Assembly: GCF_963666145.1 (NCBI RefSeq)
Contig: NZ_OY762614.1
Span: 5,818,501 to 5,882,500, forward strand
Reading direction: 5' to 3'
Length of the DNA: 64,000 nucleotides
From: an uncultured Desulfobacter sp.
GTDB taxonomy: Bacteria; Desulfobacterota; Desulfobacteria; Desulfobacterales; Desulfobacteraceae
The first letter of the stretch is position 1; each line of letters begins with the position of its first letter. The notes beneath the pieces were generated by a model. It was not told the origin of the DNA and did not search any database. It saw only the letters and a program-made list of their open reading frames with translations. A program made the translations under genes and the position numbers. Below, piece after piece: positions 8,973 through 16,512 of the stretch.

Positions 8973-10092
8973 CTATCCAGCCTCCCCCGGCGGATTGGCC
9001 ACACAGGGAGAATTGTTATACAGAGGTTTAAAGGAAATGGGAGTGGATGCGTATCCTGTAAATTTTGAATCGGCCCAGGAAAAAGAGTGGTACTACAGAT
9101 GGTTTAAACCGGATGTGGTTCTCGGGGTCGGGTATTGGGGGCATACCCCGGATTTAATTCTTCATCCCCAGCAGTATGGCGTTCAGCCTGTCCCCTGGCT
9201 GGTTGCAGACGGTTATATTTCAAATTATCGTGAAATATTAAACAGTCTGCCGCTCATTTTGGTGACATCAAACTGGGTGAAAGAGGTGTATATCCGGGAC
9301 GGTATCAATCCAGATATTATTGAGGTGCTGCCCGTGGGATGTGATACAGACGCGTTTCATCCCATGGATAGGGCAGATCCCAAGGTGGCGGCGGTAAGAC
9401 AATCATTGGGAGTTGCTCCGGATGACATGATGATTTTAACCGTTGGCGGGGATGCTGCTTCCAAGGGGGCCCTGGAAGTGATGCAGGCTCTGGCCATCAA
9501 TAACCCCAAAGCCCCTCCCTGGAAATATGTCTGCAAGGTCTGGCCCCAGGAAAGGACCGAGGTACAGAATGCATCTGATCATACACTGTCCAACCAGCTT
9601 GGGATCAGCCTGAACATCATCAATGTGATGAATCGATTATCCAGAAATTTCATGCCTCATTTAATAAATGCCTGCGATATTTATGCGGCCCCGTCACGAC
9701 TGGAAGGGTTTGGCATGCCTCAGGTTGAGGCTGGTGCCTGTGGAAAACCGGTAATTGGAATAAAGGCCATGGGAATGCTGGATACCCTGGTCCATGGGGA
9801 AACCGCTCTTTTGGCCGAAATCGCCCAGGAAATTCTCTTAAAGGAAACCATGGTATTCGCCGAAACCGATTCAAAGGAAAGGCAGAAGATCGTTTTTCCA
9901 AGTCCCCGCACTGTTGATTATCGCGCCAGTGTTCATGATATTGCCACTTATTTGATGGATTTAATGGAAAGCCCTGATCTGCGCCAAAAATTGGGTGAAG
10001 CTGCAAGAAAAAGAGTGGTTGAACAGTTTGATTATAAGGTTGTTGCCAAGCGCTCTGTGGAAATCATTTCCACCCGGCTGGGGATATCTTAA
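8950..10092 (+). CDS. GT4-family glycosyltransferase
   Basis: A 380-residue retaining GT-B glycosyltransferase. Both Rossmann halves are visible: 'MKVLVLYDYPASPGGLATQG' at the N terminus (acceptor side) and 'MMILTVGGDAASKGALEVM' opening the donor half, followed by 'DIYAAPSRLEGFGMPQVEAG', the nucleotide-sugar motif with the E-x7-E pattern. GGGAG lies just before the ATG. It starts inside the deacetylase gene and its stop overlaps the next start by one base, so these genes are very likely one transcript. The substrate is unknown. Confidence 0.88.
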   Translation: MKVLVLYDYPASPGGLATQGELLYRGLKEMGVDAYPVNFESAQEKEWYYRWFKPDVVLGVGYWGHTPDLILHPQQYGVQPVPWLVADGYISNYREILNSLPLILVTSNWVKEVYIRDGINPDIIEVLPVGCDTDAFHPMDRADPKVAAVRQSLGVAPDDMMILTVGGDAASKGALEVMQALAINNPKAPPWKYVCKVWPQERTEVQNASDHTLSNQLGISLNIINVMNRLSRNFMPHLINACDIYAAPSRLEGFGMPQVEAGACGKPVIGIKAMGMLDTLVHGETALLAEIAQEILLKETMVFAETDSKERQKIVFPSPRTVDYRASVHDIATYLMDLMESPDLRQKLGEAARKRVVEQFDYKVVAKRSVEIISTRLGIS

Positions 10093-11279
10093 TGGAAGAA
10101 AAAATGGCTGTATTGATAGAAAAAGCAAAAAAGGCGGCACTTGAAGTGTTGATGCATAACAGCAAAGGGCCGTTTTTCAACCTACCCAGAACCGCAGGAT
10201 GGGGCTATCCCGAACCCTATACAAGGGATCTGATGATTGCAGGCCTTGGGATTCTGGTCACTGGGAATGAAACATTAATTAATTCCCTGCGACATGTCTT
10301 TCAGGTTCTGGCAAAACATCAGACACGGCTTGGTCATATCCCCTCCATTGTTCATGATCCCGAAGAATGCGGTGCCAGTGATACAACGCCCTTGTTTCTC
10401 ATGGCCCTACAGATATTCCGTGATGTTACAGGCGAAGCTGACTTTTTAGAAGAAACGGCAGAAAAGGCCCTGACCTGGATGTCCTACCAGTCTCCATCCA
10501 GCCGGATTATGGTGGCGCAACTGCCCACCAGCGACTGGCGGGATGAACAGTGGGTGTTGGGTTTTGGGCTGTTTGTGAATACTATCGTATACACGTACTT
10601 GAAATTATTCGGCCTGGATGATCAGGCAGGCGTATTAAAAAAAAGGATGACCGCTCGTCTTTCCATAAAAGAAGAGGACGGCAAGCGTGACAAAGAGAGT
10701 GGTTTGAGAATAAGATTTAAACCTTACTATGCCCTCTGGTCCTATAAAATGTACAATAGCGAACGGTTTGACCTTTTAGGAAACAGCCTGGCCATTCTTT
10801 CGGGGATTGCATCACCGTCAAGATCGTTACAAATTATTTCCTGGATAGAAGAAACGTGTCAAAAACTAAGAAGCAATGGAGATCTGGCCGTTGATTTGCC
10901 ACCTAATTTTTTCCCGTATATTCATCCGGGCGATGATGACTGGCGGCATCGGTATACAAAATTCAACCTTCCCGGAGATTACCATAACGGCGGGATCTGG
11001 CCTTTTGTCTGTGGATTTTATATTGCCGCGTTAACGACAGCAGGCCGACACAAACTTGCCGAAAAAAAGTTTGAAGCCCTGACCCGATTGATACAGCCAG
11101 CCCGGATCGCCAAAGTGAATTTCGGGTTCAATGAATGGTTTAAAGCCCAGGATGGTAAACCCAAAGGACAGGATTGGCAGACGTGGTCTGCGGCCATGTA
11201 TTTATACGCGGCTGAATGCATTAAATTAAAGCAAACCCCATTTTTTGATAAAATTAGAGCGGCAGCCCACGGAAGATAA
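10092..11279 (+). CDS. (alpha/alpha)6-barrel glycoside hydrolase, GH100/debranching-like
   Basis: A 395-residue helical-barrel protein with 'PRTAGWGYPEPYTRDLMIAG' (an Asp-bearing substrate loop), 'LPTSDWRDEQW', 'FNLPGDYHNGGIWPFVCGFY' and 'GFNEWFKAQDGKPKGQDWQT'. This pattern resembles bacterial relatives of GH100 neutral invertases and amylo-alpha-1,6-glucosidases; I cannot choose between them by eye. No signal peptide, so it acts on cytoplasmic oligosaccharide. The ATG overlaps the preceding stop (TAATG). It sits between a glycosyltransferase and glucokinase, consistent with freeing glucose or a related hexose for phosphorylation. Confidence 0.75.
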   Translation: MEEKMAVLIEKAKKAALEVLMHNSKGPFFNLPRTAGWGYPEPYTRDLMIAGLGILVTGNETLINSLRHVFQVLAKHQTRLGHIPSIVHDPEECGASDTTPLFLMALQIFRDVTGEADFLEETAEKALTWMSYQSPSSRIMVAQLPTSDWRDEQWVLGFGLFVNTIVYTYLKLFGLDDQAGVLKKRMTARLSIKEEDGKRDKESGLRIRFKPYYALWSYKMYNSERFDLLGNSLAILSGIASPSRSLQIISWIEETCQKLRSNGDLAVDLPPNFFPYIHPGDDDWRHRYTKFNLPGDYHNGGIWPFVCGFYIAALTTAGRHKLAEKKFEALTRLIQPARIAKVNFGFNEWFKAQDGKPKGQDWQTWSAAMYLYAAECIKLKQTPFFDKIRAAAHGR

Positions 11280-11280
11280 G

Positions 11281-12339
11281 ATGAATCATCCTGCCTTTCT
11301 TGCCGCCGATATCGGTGCCACCAAAACAAATATATGCCTGTACACGTTTCCCGGGCGTTTGGTTGCTAACTCACCACTGGTTCAATTCAGAACGGCTGAT
11401 TTTTCAGGCATTGAAGCATTGATTCCCAATTTTTTATCCGGCCGGAAGGTCGATCTAAGTTTTTGTGTGTTTGGGGTTCCCGGTCCCGTTTATAACGGCA
11501 GGGCTCAAATAACCAACCTTCCATGGGTATTGGATGAAAAAAAAATACAGAGGGATTTGAATCTAACGACGGTTAGGCTCGTCAATGATCTTGAGGCCAC
11601 CGCCTATGCGTTGCCCGAGCTTAAATCCAAAGACATTTTTACGCTGAGTGCCGGAAAAAAAGAGAGTAAGGGAAACAAGGCGATCATTGCACCGGGGTCA
11701 GGCCTTGGCGAATCTTTTTTAATATGGGATGGAGTGACTTACAACTCCTTTGCCTCCGAAGGCGGCCATGGTGATTTTGCCCCCAATAGCAAGATCGAGT
11801 GCGATCTGTTTGCGTATTTACAAAAAAAATACGGCCATGTTAGTTACGAAAGAGTCTGTTCGGGACAAGGCATCTATAATATTTACCGATTTTTCAAAGA
11901 CCAAAAGTATGAAAAAGAGCCAATCTGGCTGACCAAAGAATTCGAATCCGCAGGAAAGGACCCGGTTCCGGTGATCATAAAGACCGCCCTTAATACGGGT
12001 AAACAATGCCGGATATGTGTGAAAACCATCACTCTTTTCGCAGCTATTTTAGGAGCGGAAGCCGGAAATCTTGGATTGCGGATGTTGGCCAGGGGAGGCG
12101 TCTATCTGGGTGGGGGACTTCCTGAAAGGGTGTTGTCTTTTTTAAAGGAAAAAGCGTTCCTGCAGGCTTTTTATCATAAGGGGCGAATGAGCAGCCTGAT
12201 AAAAGAAATCCCGCTGCATGTGATTACAACCCCTAAAGCCGGTCTCATTGGAGCTGCCCATTATGGAGTTGCACATTTCTTGCCTGATTGTCAAAAAGAT
12301 AAATTCACAGTGGTCAACGCTGTGCCTGAAGTGACTTGA
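11281..12339 (+). CDS. glk: Glucokinase
   Basis: ATP-dependent hexose kinase (glucose to glucose 6-phosphate) of the bacterial glucokinase family. The start is placed at 11281, one base after the preceding stop, with GGAAG as ribosome binding site inside the upstream gene. Landmarks: ATP-phosphate loop 'ADIGATKTNICLY', catalytic-Asp region 'VRLVNDLEATAYALP', 'APGSGLGESF', the sugar-binding 'SEGGHGDFAP' and the C-terminal 'GGVYLGGGLPERVL'. At 352 residues it is slightly longer than the E. coli enzyme. It ends the carbohydrate cluster. A candidate Shine-Dalgarno (GGAGG near 12400) follows but leads only into intron sequence. Confidence 0.9.
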   Translation: MNHPAFLAADIGATKTNICLYTFPGRLVANSPLVQFRTADFSGIEALIPNFLSGRKVDLSFCVFGVPGPVYNGRAQITNLPWVLDEKKIQRDLNLTTVRLVNDLEATAYALPELKSKDIFTLSAGKKESKGNKAIIAPGSGLGESFLIWDGVTYNSFASEGGHGDFAPNSKIECDLFAYLQKKYGHVSYERVCSGQGIYNIYRFFKDQKYEKEPIWLTKEFESAGKDPVPVIIKTALNTGKQCRICVKTITLFAAILGAEAGNLGLRMLARGGVYLGGGLPERVLSFLKEKAFLQAFYHKGRMSSLIKEIPLHVITTPKAGLIGAAHYGVAHFLPDCQKDKFTVVNAVPEVT

Positions 12340-12416
12340 TCAAATCCACGCGCAAGGTAGCTGCCGGAAGTACTTCAAGTTTAATCATTAAATGATATGG
12401 AGGATTAAAATGTATA

Positions 12417-12457
12417 GTCAAGTAGCCCGAGGGACCTTTCCCCTCAGGCTCTCACAG
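12417..12457 (-). other. Domain VI and 3' end of an outer group II intron
   Basis: Read on the minus strand this is a hairpin (AGCCTGAGGG ... TCCCTCGGGCT) flanked by 'CTGTGAG' and 'ACTTGAC', the classic domain VI and 3' terminus of bacterial group II introns. Its domain V is not next to it but 1.9 kb away at 14399-14432, separated by a second, complete intron. The outer intron's 3' splice site would be at about 12417. Confidence 0.7.
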
Positions 12458-12513
12458 GTAGGGTCGAGGACTGGCGCGGTTCAAATTAAGCCCGTTTCCA
12501 ATCCCCTCCACGT

Positions 12514-12548
12514 CAAACGCAGCATGCGGATTTCCCGCACTACGCTTC
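12514..12548 (-). other. Domain V hairpin of the inner group II intron
   Basis: On the minus strand, AGCGTAG pairs with CTGCGTT and an upper stem TGCGG/CCGCA closes on a GAAA-type loop, matching the size and AGC triad of group II domain V, the catalytic core. It lies 51 bases after the maturase stop. Confidence 0.65.
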
Positions 12549-12598
12549 CCTGTTAACTTCATTTAAAAATTTATGGGACCTATCAGCTGTAAGCGCTT

Positions 12599-13882
12599 TC
12601 AAGCCTGGTATCGTATAACCTTATAGTTATTAAATAACCCGAAAGTTTTATAAAGCCATGCTCTACTCCACCTGTTCCAGCCGAAGCCACTACGTTTCCT
12701 TGCACGCATCAGGTGCCTGCGAATTTTCCTTTCCACCCAGTCTTTTACATAACCAAAACATTGACTGGAATTTCCAATCCGAAAGTAGTTTACCCATCCA
12801 CGCAAAATCGGATTGATCTCAGCCACTATCCTATCAAGCGGTTGCGAACGAAAACGACGGAACACCTCCTTAAGTCTGCTGAGAAGAGCTGTTCGTGCTT
12901 TCATTCTTGGAGTGACAAGTACACCCAACTTGCCTCGACGAGTTTTAGCCCGTCTAAAATCAAATCCGAGAAAACTGAATGTTTCACCACGGGTAAGATC
13001 TACCAGTTTGGATTTCTTCCGATTAAGCTGTACATCGAGCTTTTCCAACTCCTCAAGGAGTCTCTTATTGGCGGCATCAACCAGCCAATTCCACTTGCTA
13101 AAGCCATCAACCAAAATCACCAGGTCATCGGCAAAACGTGAGTATTCAATATACGTATATCTACCGTTACGCGTGACTTCTTTTGCCCGCTCCAGCATTT
13201 TATCTACCTCATTAAGATAGATATTGCTCAGCAAAGGCGAGATGACTCCACCTTGTGGAACACCTTTCTTTCCACCAACTTTCAAGATCAACTTCAACAG
13301 CCGCATTATCTGGGCGTCGTTAACCCGTTCCGCTACCTTATCAAGAAGAATGTGGTGACGAACATTATCAAAATAGGCACTGAGGTCTATATCAATAATT
13401 CGGGTTTTGGACTTCACAACTGCTTCCGCTACTCGGTTCACCGCCGTATGGGCGGTTCGTTTGGGTCTATACCCAAACGATCCTTCTTGAAAATCGGCTT
13501 CAAAAATGGCTTCCAAGATCAACTTGAGGGCTCCCTGAACCACTCGGTCTTTTATAGAAGGAATCCCGAGGACTCTGACTTTGTCATTGCCTTTGGGAAT
13601 TTCTTTCCTTCGGTTCCGTAATGGTTTGTACGTGCTGGAGACCAATTCCGTCCGGATCTGTTTGAGGAAGTCTTCAATTCCACCCTCTTCGACGGCTTTA
13701 AACGTTACACCGTCAATCCCTGGCGCTCCGTTATTTCGTTTTGCCATGAGGTAGGATTCATGAAGCGTTTCCATCTTGCAAACATGAACGTACAGTCCCC
13801 AGAACCGCGATGTCTTGTCAGACTTCGCTTTTAAATATATTTTCCTTCTCAGGTCTTGTAACCTAATGGACTTCTTTATCAT
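12599..13882 (-). CDS. ltrA: Group II intron reverse transcriptase/maturase (inner intron)
   Basis: A 427-residue intron-encoded protein that helps its intron RNA splice and copies it into DNA targets. Reverse transcriptase blocks are in order: 'RNNGAPGIDGVTF' (RT1), 'RVLGIPSIKDRVVQGALKL' (RT2), 'SFGYRPKRTAHTAV', 'IIDIDLSAYFDNVRHH' (RT3), 'KKGVPQGGVISPLLSNIYL' (RT4) and the catalytic 'YSRFADDLVI' (RT5, FADD instead of the common YADD). The C terminus has the maturase X region ('ILRGWVNYFRIGNSS') but no HNH endonuclease, so insertion probably uses nicked or single-stranded DNA at a hairpin, fitting its position beside a domain V hairpin. Confidence 0.92.
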   Translation of the reverse strand: MIKKSIRLQDLRRKIYLKAKSDKTSRFWGLYVHVCKMETLHESYLMAKRNNGAPGIDGVTFKAVEEGGIEDFLKQIRTELVSSTYKPLRNRRKEIPKGNDKVRVLGIPSIKDRVVQGALKLILEAIFEADFQEGSFGYRPKRTAHTAVNRVAEAVVKSKTRIIDIDLSAYFDNVRHHILLDKVAERVNDAQIMRLLKLILKVGGKKGVPQGGVISPLLSNIYLNEVDKMLERAKEVTRNGRYTYIEYSRFADDLVILVDGFSKWNWLVDAANKRLLEELEKLDVQLNRKKSKLVDLTRGETFSFLGFDFRRAKTRRGKLGVLVTPRMKARTALLSRLKEVFRRFRSQPLDRIVAEINPILRGWVNYFRIGNSSQCFGYVKDWVERKIRRHLMRARKRSGFGWNRWSRAWLYKTFGLFNNYKVIRYQA

Positions 13883-14398
13883 AAAGTCCTTACCTCCCTA
13901 TGTTGTTGGAAAATTGTTAACAGCAAGGCTCCTTCGCTCCCCGGATGTTACTCCGATTCACAGCTACTACGAACCTATCCGCCACCCTCTCGTCTTCGAC
14001 ACACTTCCCGCTGTTTACGGTTATAGCATCTACCTTGCTCCGACAATTTCTTCCCGGGACGAGGAGGGTTTCTCCAGTTGCTCGGCATGTCCTTGTTACC
14101 GTGCTGTCGCTACCACCCCGCCGGAGTGAGCAGTCGTATCGGTCAGACTTCGACTACCCATGCTGTCTTCACCCTACGGTTGCGGGTTCGACCTCCGGGG
14201 TTTCTCACTTTCGGGGCCACCTGGGCGTTCACTCTCGTTACGGCCCGGCAACTCGCTCACCACCCTTAAAGATGGCTTTGTCAATGGGCTTCAGATAATT
14301 CGGTTTCCCTGTTATCTGCCATTCAAGCTACGGGGGCTCTGACTTCTACCCCGGCAGGACTGACTCCTGCTGAACATGCCAGCCTTAGCTGGACGCAC

Positions 14399-14432
14399 AA
14401 CCGGACGTGAATCGCTCGACTCATCCGGCCCC
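14399..14432 (-). other. Domain V hairpin of the outer group II intron
   Basis: Minus strand: lower stem GCCGGAT/GTCCGGT, upper stem GAGTC/GATTC with a GAGC-type loop and an AC bulge. This is the standard 34-nt domain V. It abuts the 5' GTGCG of the inner intron, so its domain VI has been displaced to 12417-12457. Confidence 0.75.
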
Positions 14433-14572
14433 TATCGTTCAGCCGTTTTTTTATACAGGACGCGCCAATGAACAAAAAGATTCGGCTGTCGTTCAGCAAT
14501 ATGTGTCAACCATCTTGTGGCCTTTTGTTGACGTCCCCTGAGTTTCTTATATCTACAGGTTGCCCAACGCAC
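14432..14572 (-). pseudogene. C-terminal fragment of the outer intron's RT-maturase
   Basis: Minus-strand frame of about 46 codons reading 'VRWATCRYKKLRGRQQ', then 'ATRWLTHIAERQPNLFVHWR' and stopping at 14432, directly before domain V. This is the C-terminal signature of many group II maturases, different from the inner intron's protein. An in-frame stop at 14573-14575 and no further homology upstream show that the rest of the outer intron is lost. The remaining bases to 14804 hold nothing I recognise. Confidence 0.7.
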
Positions 14573-14804
14573 TCAATGCCGTTGACTTAAGACACCTCAA
14601 AGTATCAAGCCGGTTGCCTGTATTCCAGATGGAATTTTTTATTCTTTTTATTGAAATTACGTTCATATGTTCTGCCTGGTCTTATGGATTCTATACATGT
14701 AAGCATAAGAGCCTGTGATTTTGTTACAATATCACAGATTTTTTCATATGGATGCCACAACAATAACACAATATGATTTTTCATTCCGGAAAGAGCCTGT
14801 GTAA

Positions 14805-14944
14805 TGACCAGCTTTAAAAAGTGTAACGCTTATCCCCGATATTCATAACGAAATAATGTAACGGCCAGATACCCCGCCGCCATACCCCGCCAAGAAAATC
14901 ATAAAATCATACCCCGCATGCCTATCCCGCCGATAGACCCCGCC
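14805..14944 (+). promoter_or_regulatory. Transposon left end with repeated protein-binding-type motifs
   Basis: After the terminal repeat come two TGTAACG-type motifs (14818-14827 and 14855-14864) and then a cluster of five ATACCCCGCC-like motifs at 14869-14878, 14882-14891, 14909-14917, 14923-14931 and 14933-14944, the last two diverged. The TGTAACGG motif also recurs inverted in the right end (about 18981 and 19085); the CCCCGCC motif does not. Multiple sites at one end are typical of TnsB/MuA-type transposase binding; the CCCCGCC array may instead be an operator for the operon. The same layout occurs in all three copies. Confidence 0.6.
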
Positions 14945-15001
14945 GTTGATTCATTCAAAATTTGCTACATATAATCTCCCTGATTCGAATCTTGGAGAAA
15001 A

Positions 15002-15352
15002 ATGATGGCAAAGAATTCTCGTGGAAAACGCCCTTGTTCTATTTGCCGAAAATGGTTTGCTCCTGATGTAAGACAAAAAGGCAGGCAGAGAACATGTAGC
15101 CCGGTTTGCCAAAATGAGCTTCATCGAAGGCAATGTGAAAACTGGAACAGGAAAAATAAAGCTGTCTCCAAAAATAATTATCTGGCAAAAAAGCTTGAAG
15201 AGGCAGAGAACCTTCAAACATCCGGAAAATTGCCTGTTCTACCATTGGAAGTTATTGAAATAGAATACGGTATCAAGCCGGCAATTATCGCCCAATACCT
15301 GGTCACCCAGGTTATCAGCCGCACCAAAGAAAAAATTCGAGAATTCCCATAA
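15002..15352 (+). CDS. Small zinc-finger protein of the transposon (copy 1)
   Basis: A 116-residue basic protein (115 if the second ATG at 15005 is used, which is better spaced from GGAG at 14994). A four-Cys cluster 'CSICRKWFAP' ... 'RQRTCSPVCQNELHRRQC' near the N terminus is a probable zinc-binding DNA- or RNA-binding finger, followed by a Lys/Asn-rich linker and a short helical tail. I recognise the type from other integrase-bearing elements but know of no proven function. It is first in the element, separated from the next gene by a 243-bp repeat region, so it may have its own promoter. Confidence 0.75.
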   Translation: MMAKNSRGKRPCSICRKWFAPDVRQKGRQRTCSPVCQNELHRRQCENWNRKNKAVSKNNYLAKKLEEAENLQTSGKLPVLPLEVIEIEYGIKPAIIAQYLVTQVISRTKEKIREFP

Positions 15353-15361
15353 ACGCCTCTG

Positions 15362-15527
15362 ACTAATCGAATATTGATTTCAAGAGACATGATTGGAGTA
15401 ACTTCTTGTAATATTAGGATATATGAACATACTAATCGGATTTTGATTCTAAGAGACATCATGTGCGTAAGTTATTGATAATATATATGGATACAAACAG
15501 AGTAATCAGCATCCCAGTTCAAGAGGC
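15362..15527 (+). repeat. Three degenerate tandem repeats (about 69 bp) before the CHC2 gene
   Basis: Units begin at 15362 (ACTAATCGAATATTGATTTC), 15431 (ACTAATCGGATTTTGATTCT) and 15499 (AGTAATCAGCATCCCAGTTC), each followed by AAGAGACAT or AAGAGGCAA. Periods are 69 and 68 bp. The sequence between the conserved cores is also partly similar (GTAACTT/GTAAGTT, TAATAT), so these are tandem duplications, not CRISPR spacers. The array is present in every full copy, just upstream of the CHC2-ParB-integrase-ATPase operon: a likely operator or assembly site. Confidence 0.75.
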
Positions 15528-15595
15528 AACTGACAACCGACCCTGGCCGGTGATATAAAAAGGCATCTGAAATTCTAAAAATAAGGAGATGTCTC

Positions 15596-15952
15596 ATGGC
15601 GCACAGGTTTTCATCACGGGAATTATTTGAACTGAGGAACAATATCCCTGTGGATATGCTGATCAGGGATCATTTACAGATTCCATCTAAAATCAGGGAT
15701 GGCTATTTCCGTTTTCTATGCCCTCTGTGCAATGAATTTCAAACGGCTGTAAATCCAACCACGAACCTGGCCAGGTGCTTCCGGTGCGAAAAAAACTTTA
15801 ACACCATCGACCTTGTCATGAAAATCAAGGGATATGGATTCCGGGACAGCGTCCTGTTTTTGAAGCAGATAAATACTGCCCACCAGGTTCCGGCATCAAA
15901 GATAGCTGCCTTGGTCGCTGCAATCGGCAAACCCATGCCGGGAGGGCAATGA
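15596..15952 (+). CDS. CHC2-type (DnaG-like) zinc-finger protein of the transposon (copy 1)
   Basis: A 118-residue protein resembling only the N-terminal zinc domain of DnaG primase. 'FRFLCPLCNEFQTAV' and 'ARCFRCEKNFNTIDLVMK' supply the CxxC...CxxC ligands in the CHC2 context. The TOPRIM catalytic domain is absent, so it probably binds single-stranded DNA or a replication fork rather than priming. AAGGAG lies eight bases before the ATG. Its stop overlaps the next start (ATGA), showing coupling. In copy 1 residue 54 is Pro ('AVNPTTN'); copies 2 and 3 have Ser. A role in sensing replicating targets is inference. Confidence 0.8.
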   Translation: MAHRFSSRELFELRNNIPVDMLIRDHLQIPSKIRDGYFRFLCPLCNEFQTAVNPTTNLARCFRCEKNFNTIDLVMKIKGYGFRDSVLFLKQINTAHQVPASKIAALVAAIGKPMPGGQ

Positions 15953-16512
15953 GTATGAAACGGTTGGCCAAGCTTGAAACCCTGATTGCCCGGAATCAGG
16001 AGTGTTTTTCCAAAATCGGCAAGGCCTTGAAAGAAATTCGTGACAATCGTTTGTATAAGCAGGCTCTGTTTGAATCATTCGAAACATATACCAGGGCGCG
16101 ATGGGATATGGGAAAATCCCATGCTTACCGCCTGATCAAATTTTATGAAGTCATCTATAATCTGTCCCCAATTGGGGACAGATTACCGGCCAACGAATCC
16201 CAGGCACGGCCTCTTACTCAACTGGATTCCATAGAACAGCGCCAACTTTGGAAGGAGATTATAGAAAGCGGCATGGAGTTAACCGCGCGTAACATCAAAA
16301 AATTTATCGACTCCCGAAAAACGGCATCGGTAACCAAACCGGATCTGACGGATCAAATTTCGAATGAATACATGGCTGTTGTAAAGGCAATGCTTGAACA
16401 GGTCCGTGTGGCACAGCATGATCATTGGCAGCAGACCTCTCGCCCGGCTGCATTGTTGTGGCATCGGGTCATACACGAAAAGATTGTATCAACGGGGGCA
16501 GATAATGGATGA
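15949..16512 (+). CDS. ParB-like/DUF3102-like DNA-binding protein of the transposon (copy 1)
   Basis: A 187-residue protein with 'IGKALKEIRDNRLYK', 'YTRARWDMGKSHAYRLIKFY' and 'ANESQARPLTQLD', a pattern shared by plasmid and phage proteins with a ParB-type helix-turn-helix. Start at 15949 (overlap ATGA with the CHC2 stop) with GGGAGG upstream; a second ATG is at 15955. A perfect 28-bp palindrome is embedded in its codons (16158-16185). It ends inside the integrase start region (integrase ATG at 16505), so the genes are co-translated. Target-site or end binding is the natural guess; nothing proves it. Confidence 0.7.
   Translation: MSMKRLAKLETLIARNQECFSKIGKALKEIRDNRLYKQALFESFETYTRARWDMGKSHAYRLIKFYEVIYNLSPIGDRLPANESQARPLTQLDSIEQRQLWKEIIESGMELTARNIKKFIDSRKTASVTKPDLTDQISNEYMAVVKAMLEQVRVAQHDHWQQTSRPAALLWHRVIHEKIVSTGADNG
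16158..16185. repeat. Perfect 28-bp palindrome inside the ParB-like gene
   Basis: Each half is TAATCTGTCCCCAA followed by its exact reverse complement, centred at 16171/16172. It encodes 'NLSPIGDRL', a motif that relatives keep, so part of the symmetry is compatible with coding constraint. The equivalents are 29668-29695 (copy 2) and 42419-42446 (copy 3). GGGGACAG palindromes recur as REP-like sequences in related genomes (from memory). Confidence 0.85.

Larger units (their letters stand above)
12458..14398 (-). mobile_element. Complete group II intron inserted between domains V and VI of another intron
   Basis: The minus strand starts with GTGCG at 14398-14394, the group II 5' consensus, and ends near 12458 with CCCTAC. 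It holds an RT-maturase gene in domain IV, then a domain V-like hairpin (12514-12548) and a domain VI-like hairpin in which GAGG-GG-ATTGG pairs with CCAGTCCTC. Removing 12458-14398 joins the flanks into a canonical domain V-domain VI unit ending '...CCGGTT' + 'CTGTGAGAGCC', which fixes both boundaries. Length is about 1.94 kb. It looks intact and may still self-splice. Confidence 0.78.

Noticed and set aside
13815..14342. Plus-strand open frames over the 5' part of the inner intron
   Set aside because: They are the antisense of structured group II intron RNA and have no ribosome binding sites or protein character.
15362..15527. CRISPR-like array (about 29-bp cores spaced by about 40 bp)
   Set aside because: Only three units, the third very degenerate, the 'spacers' resemble each other, and the array is identical in every transposon copy; no cas genes.
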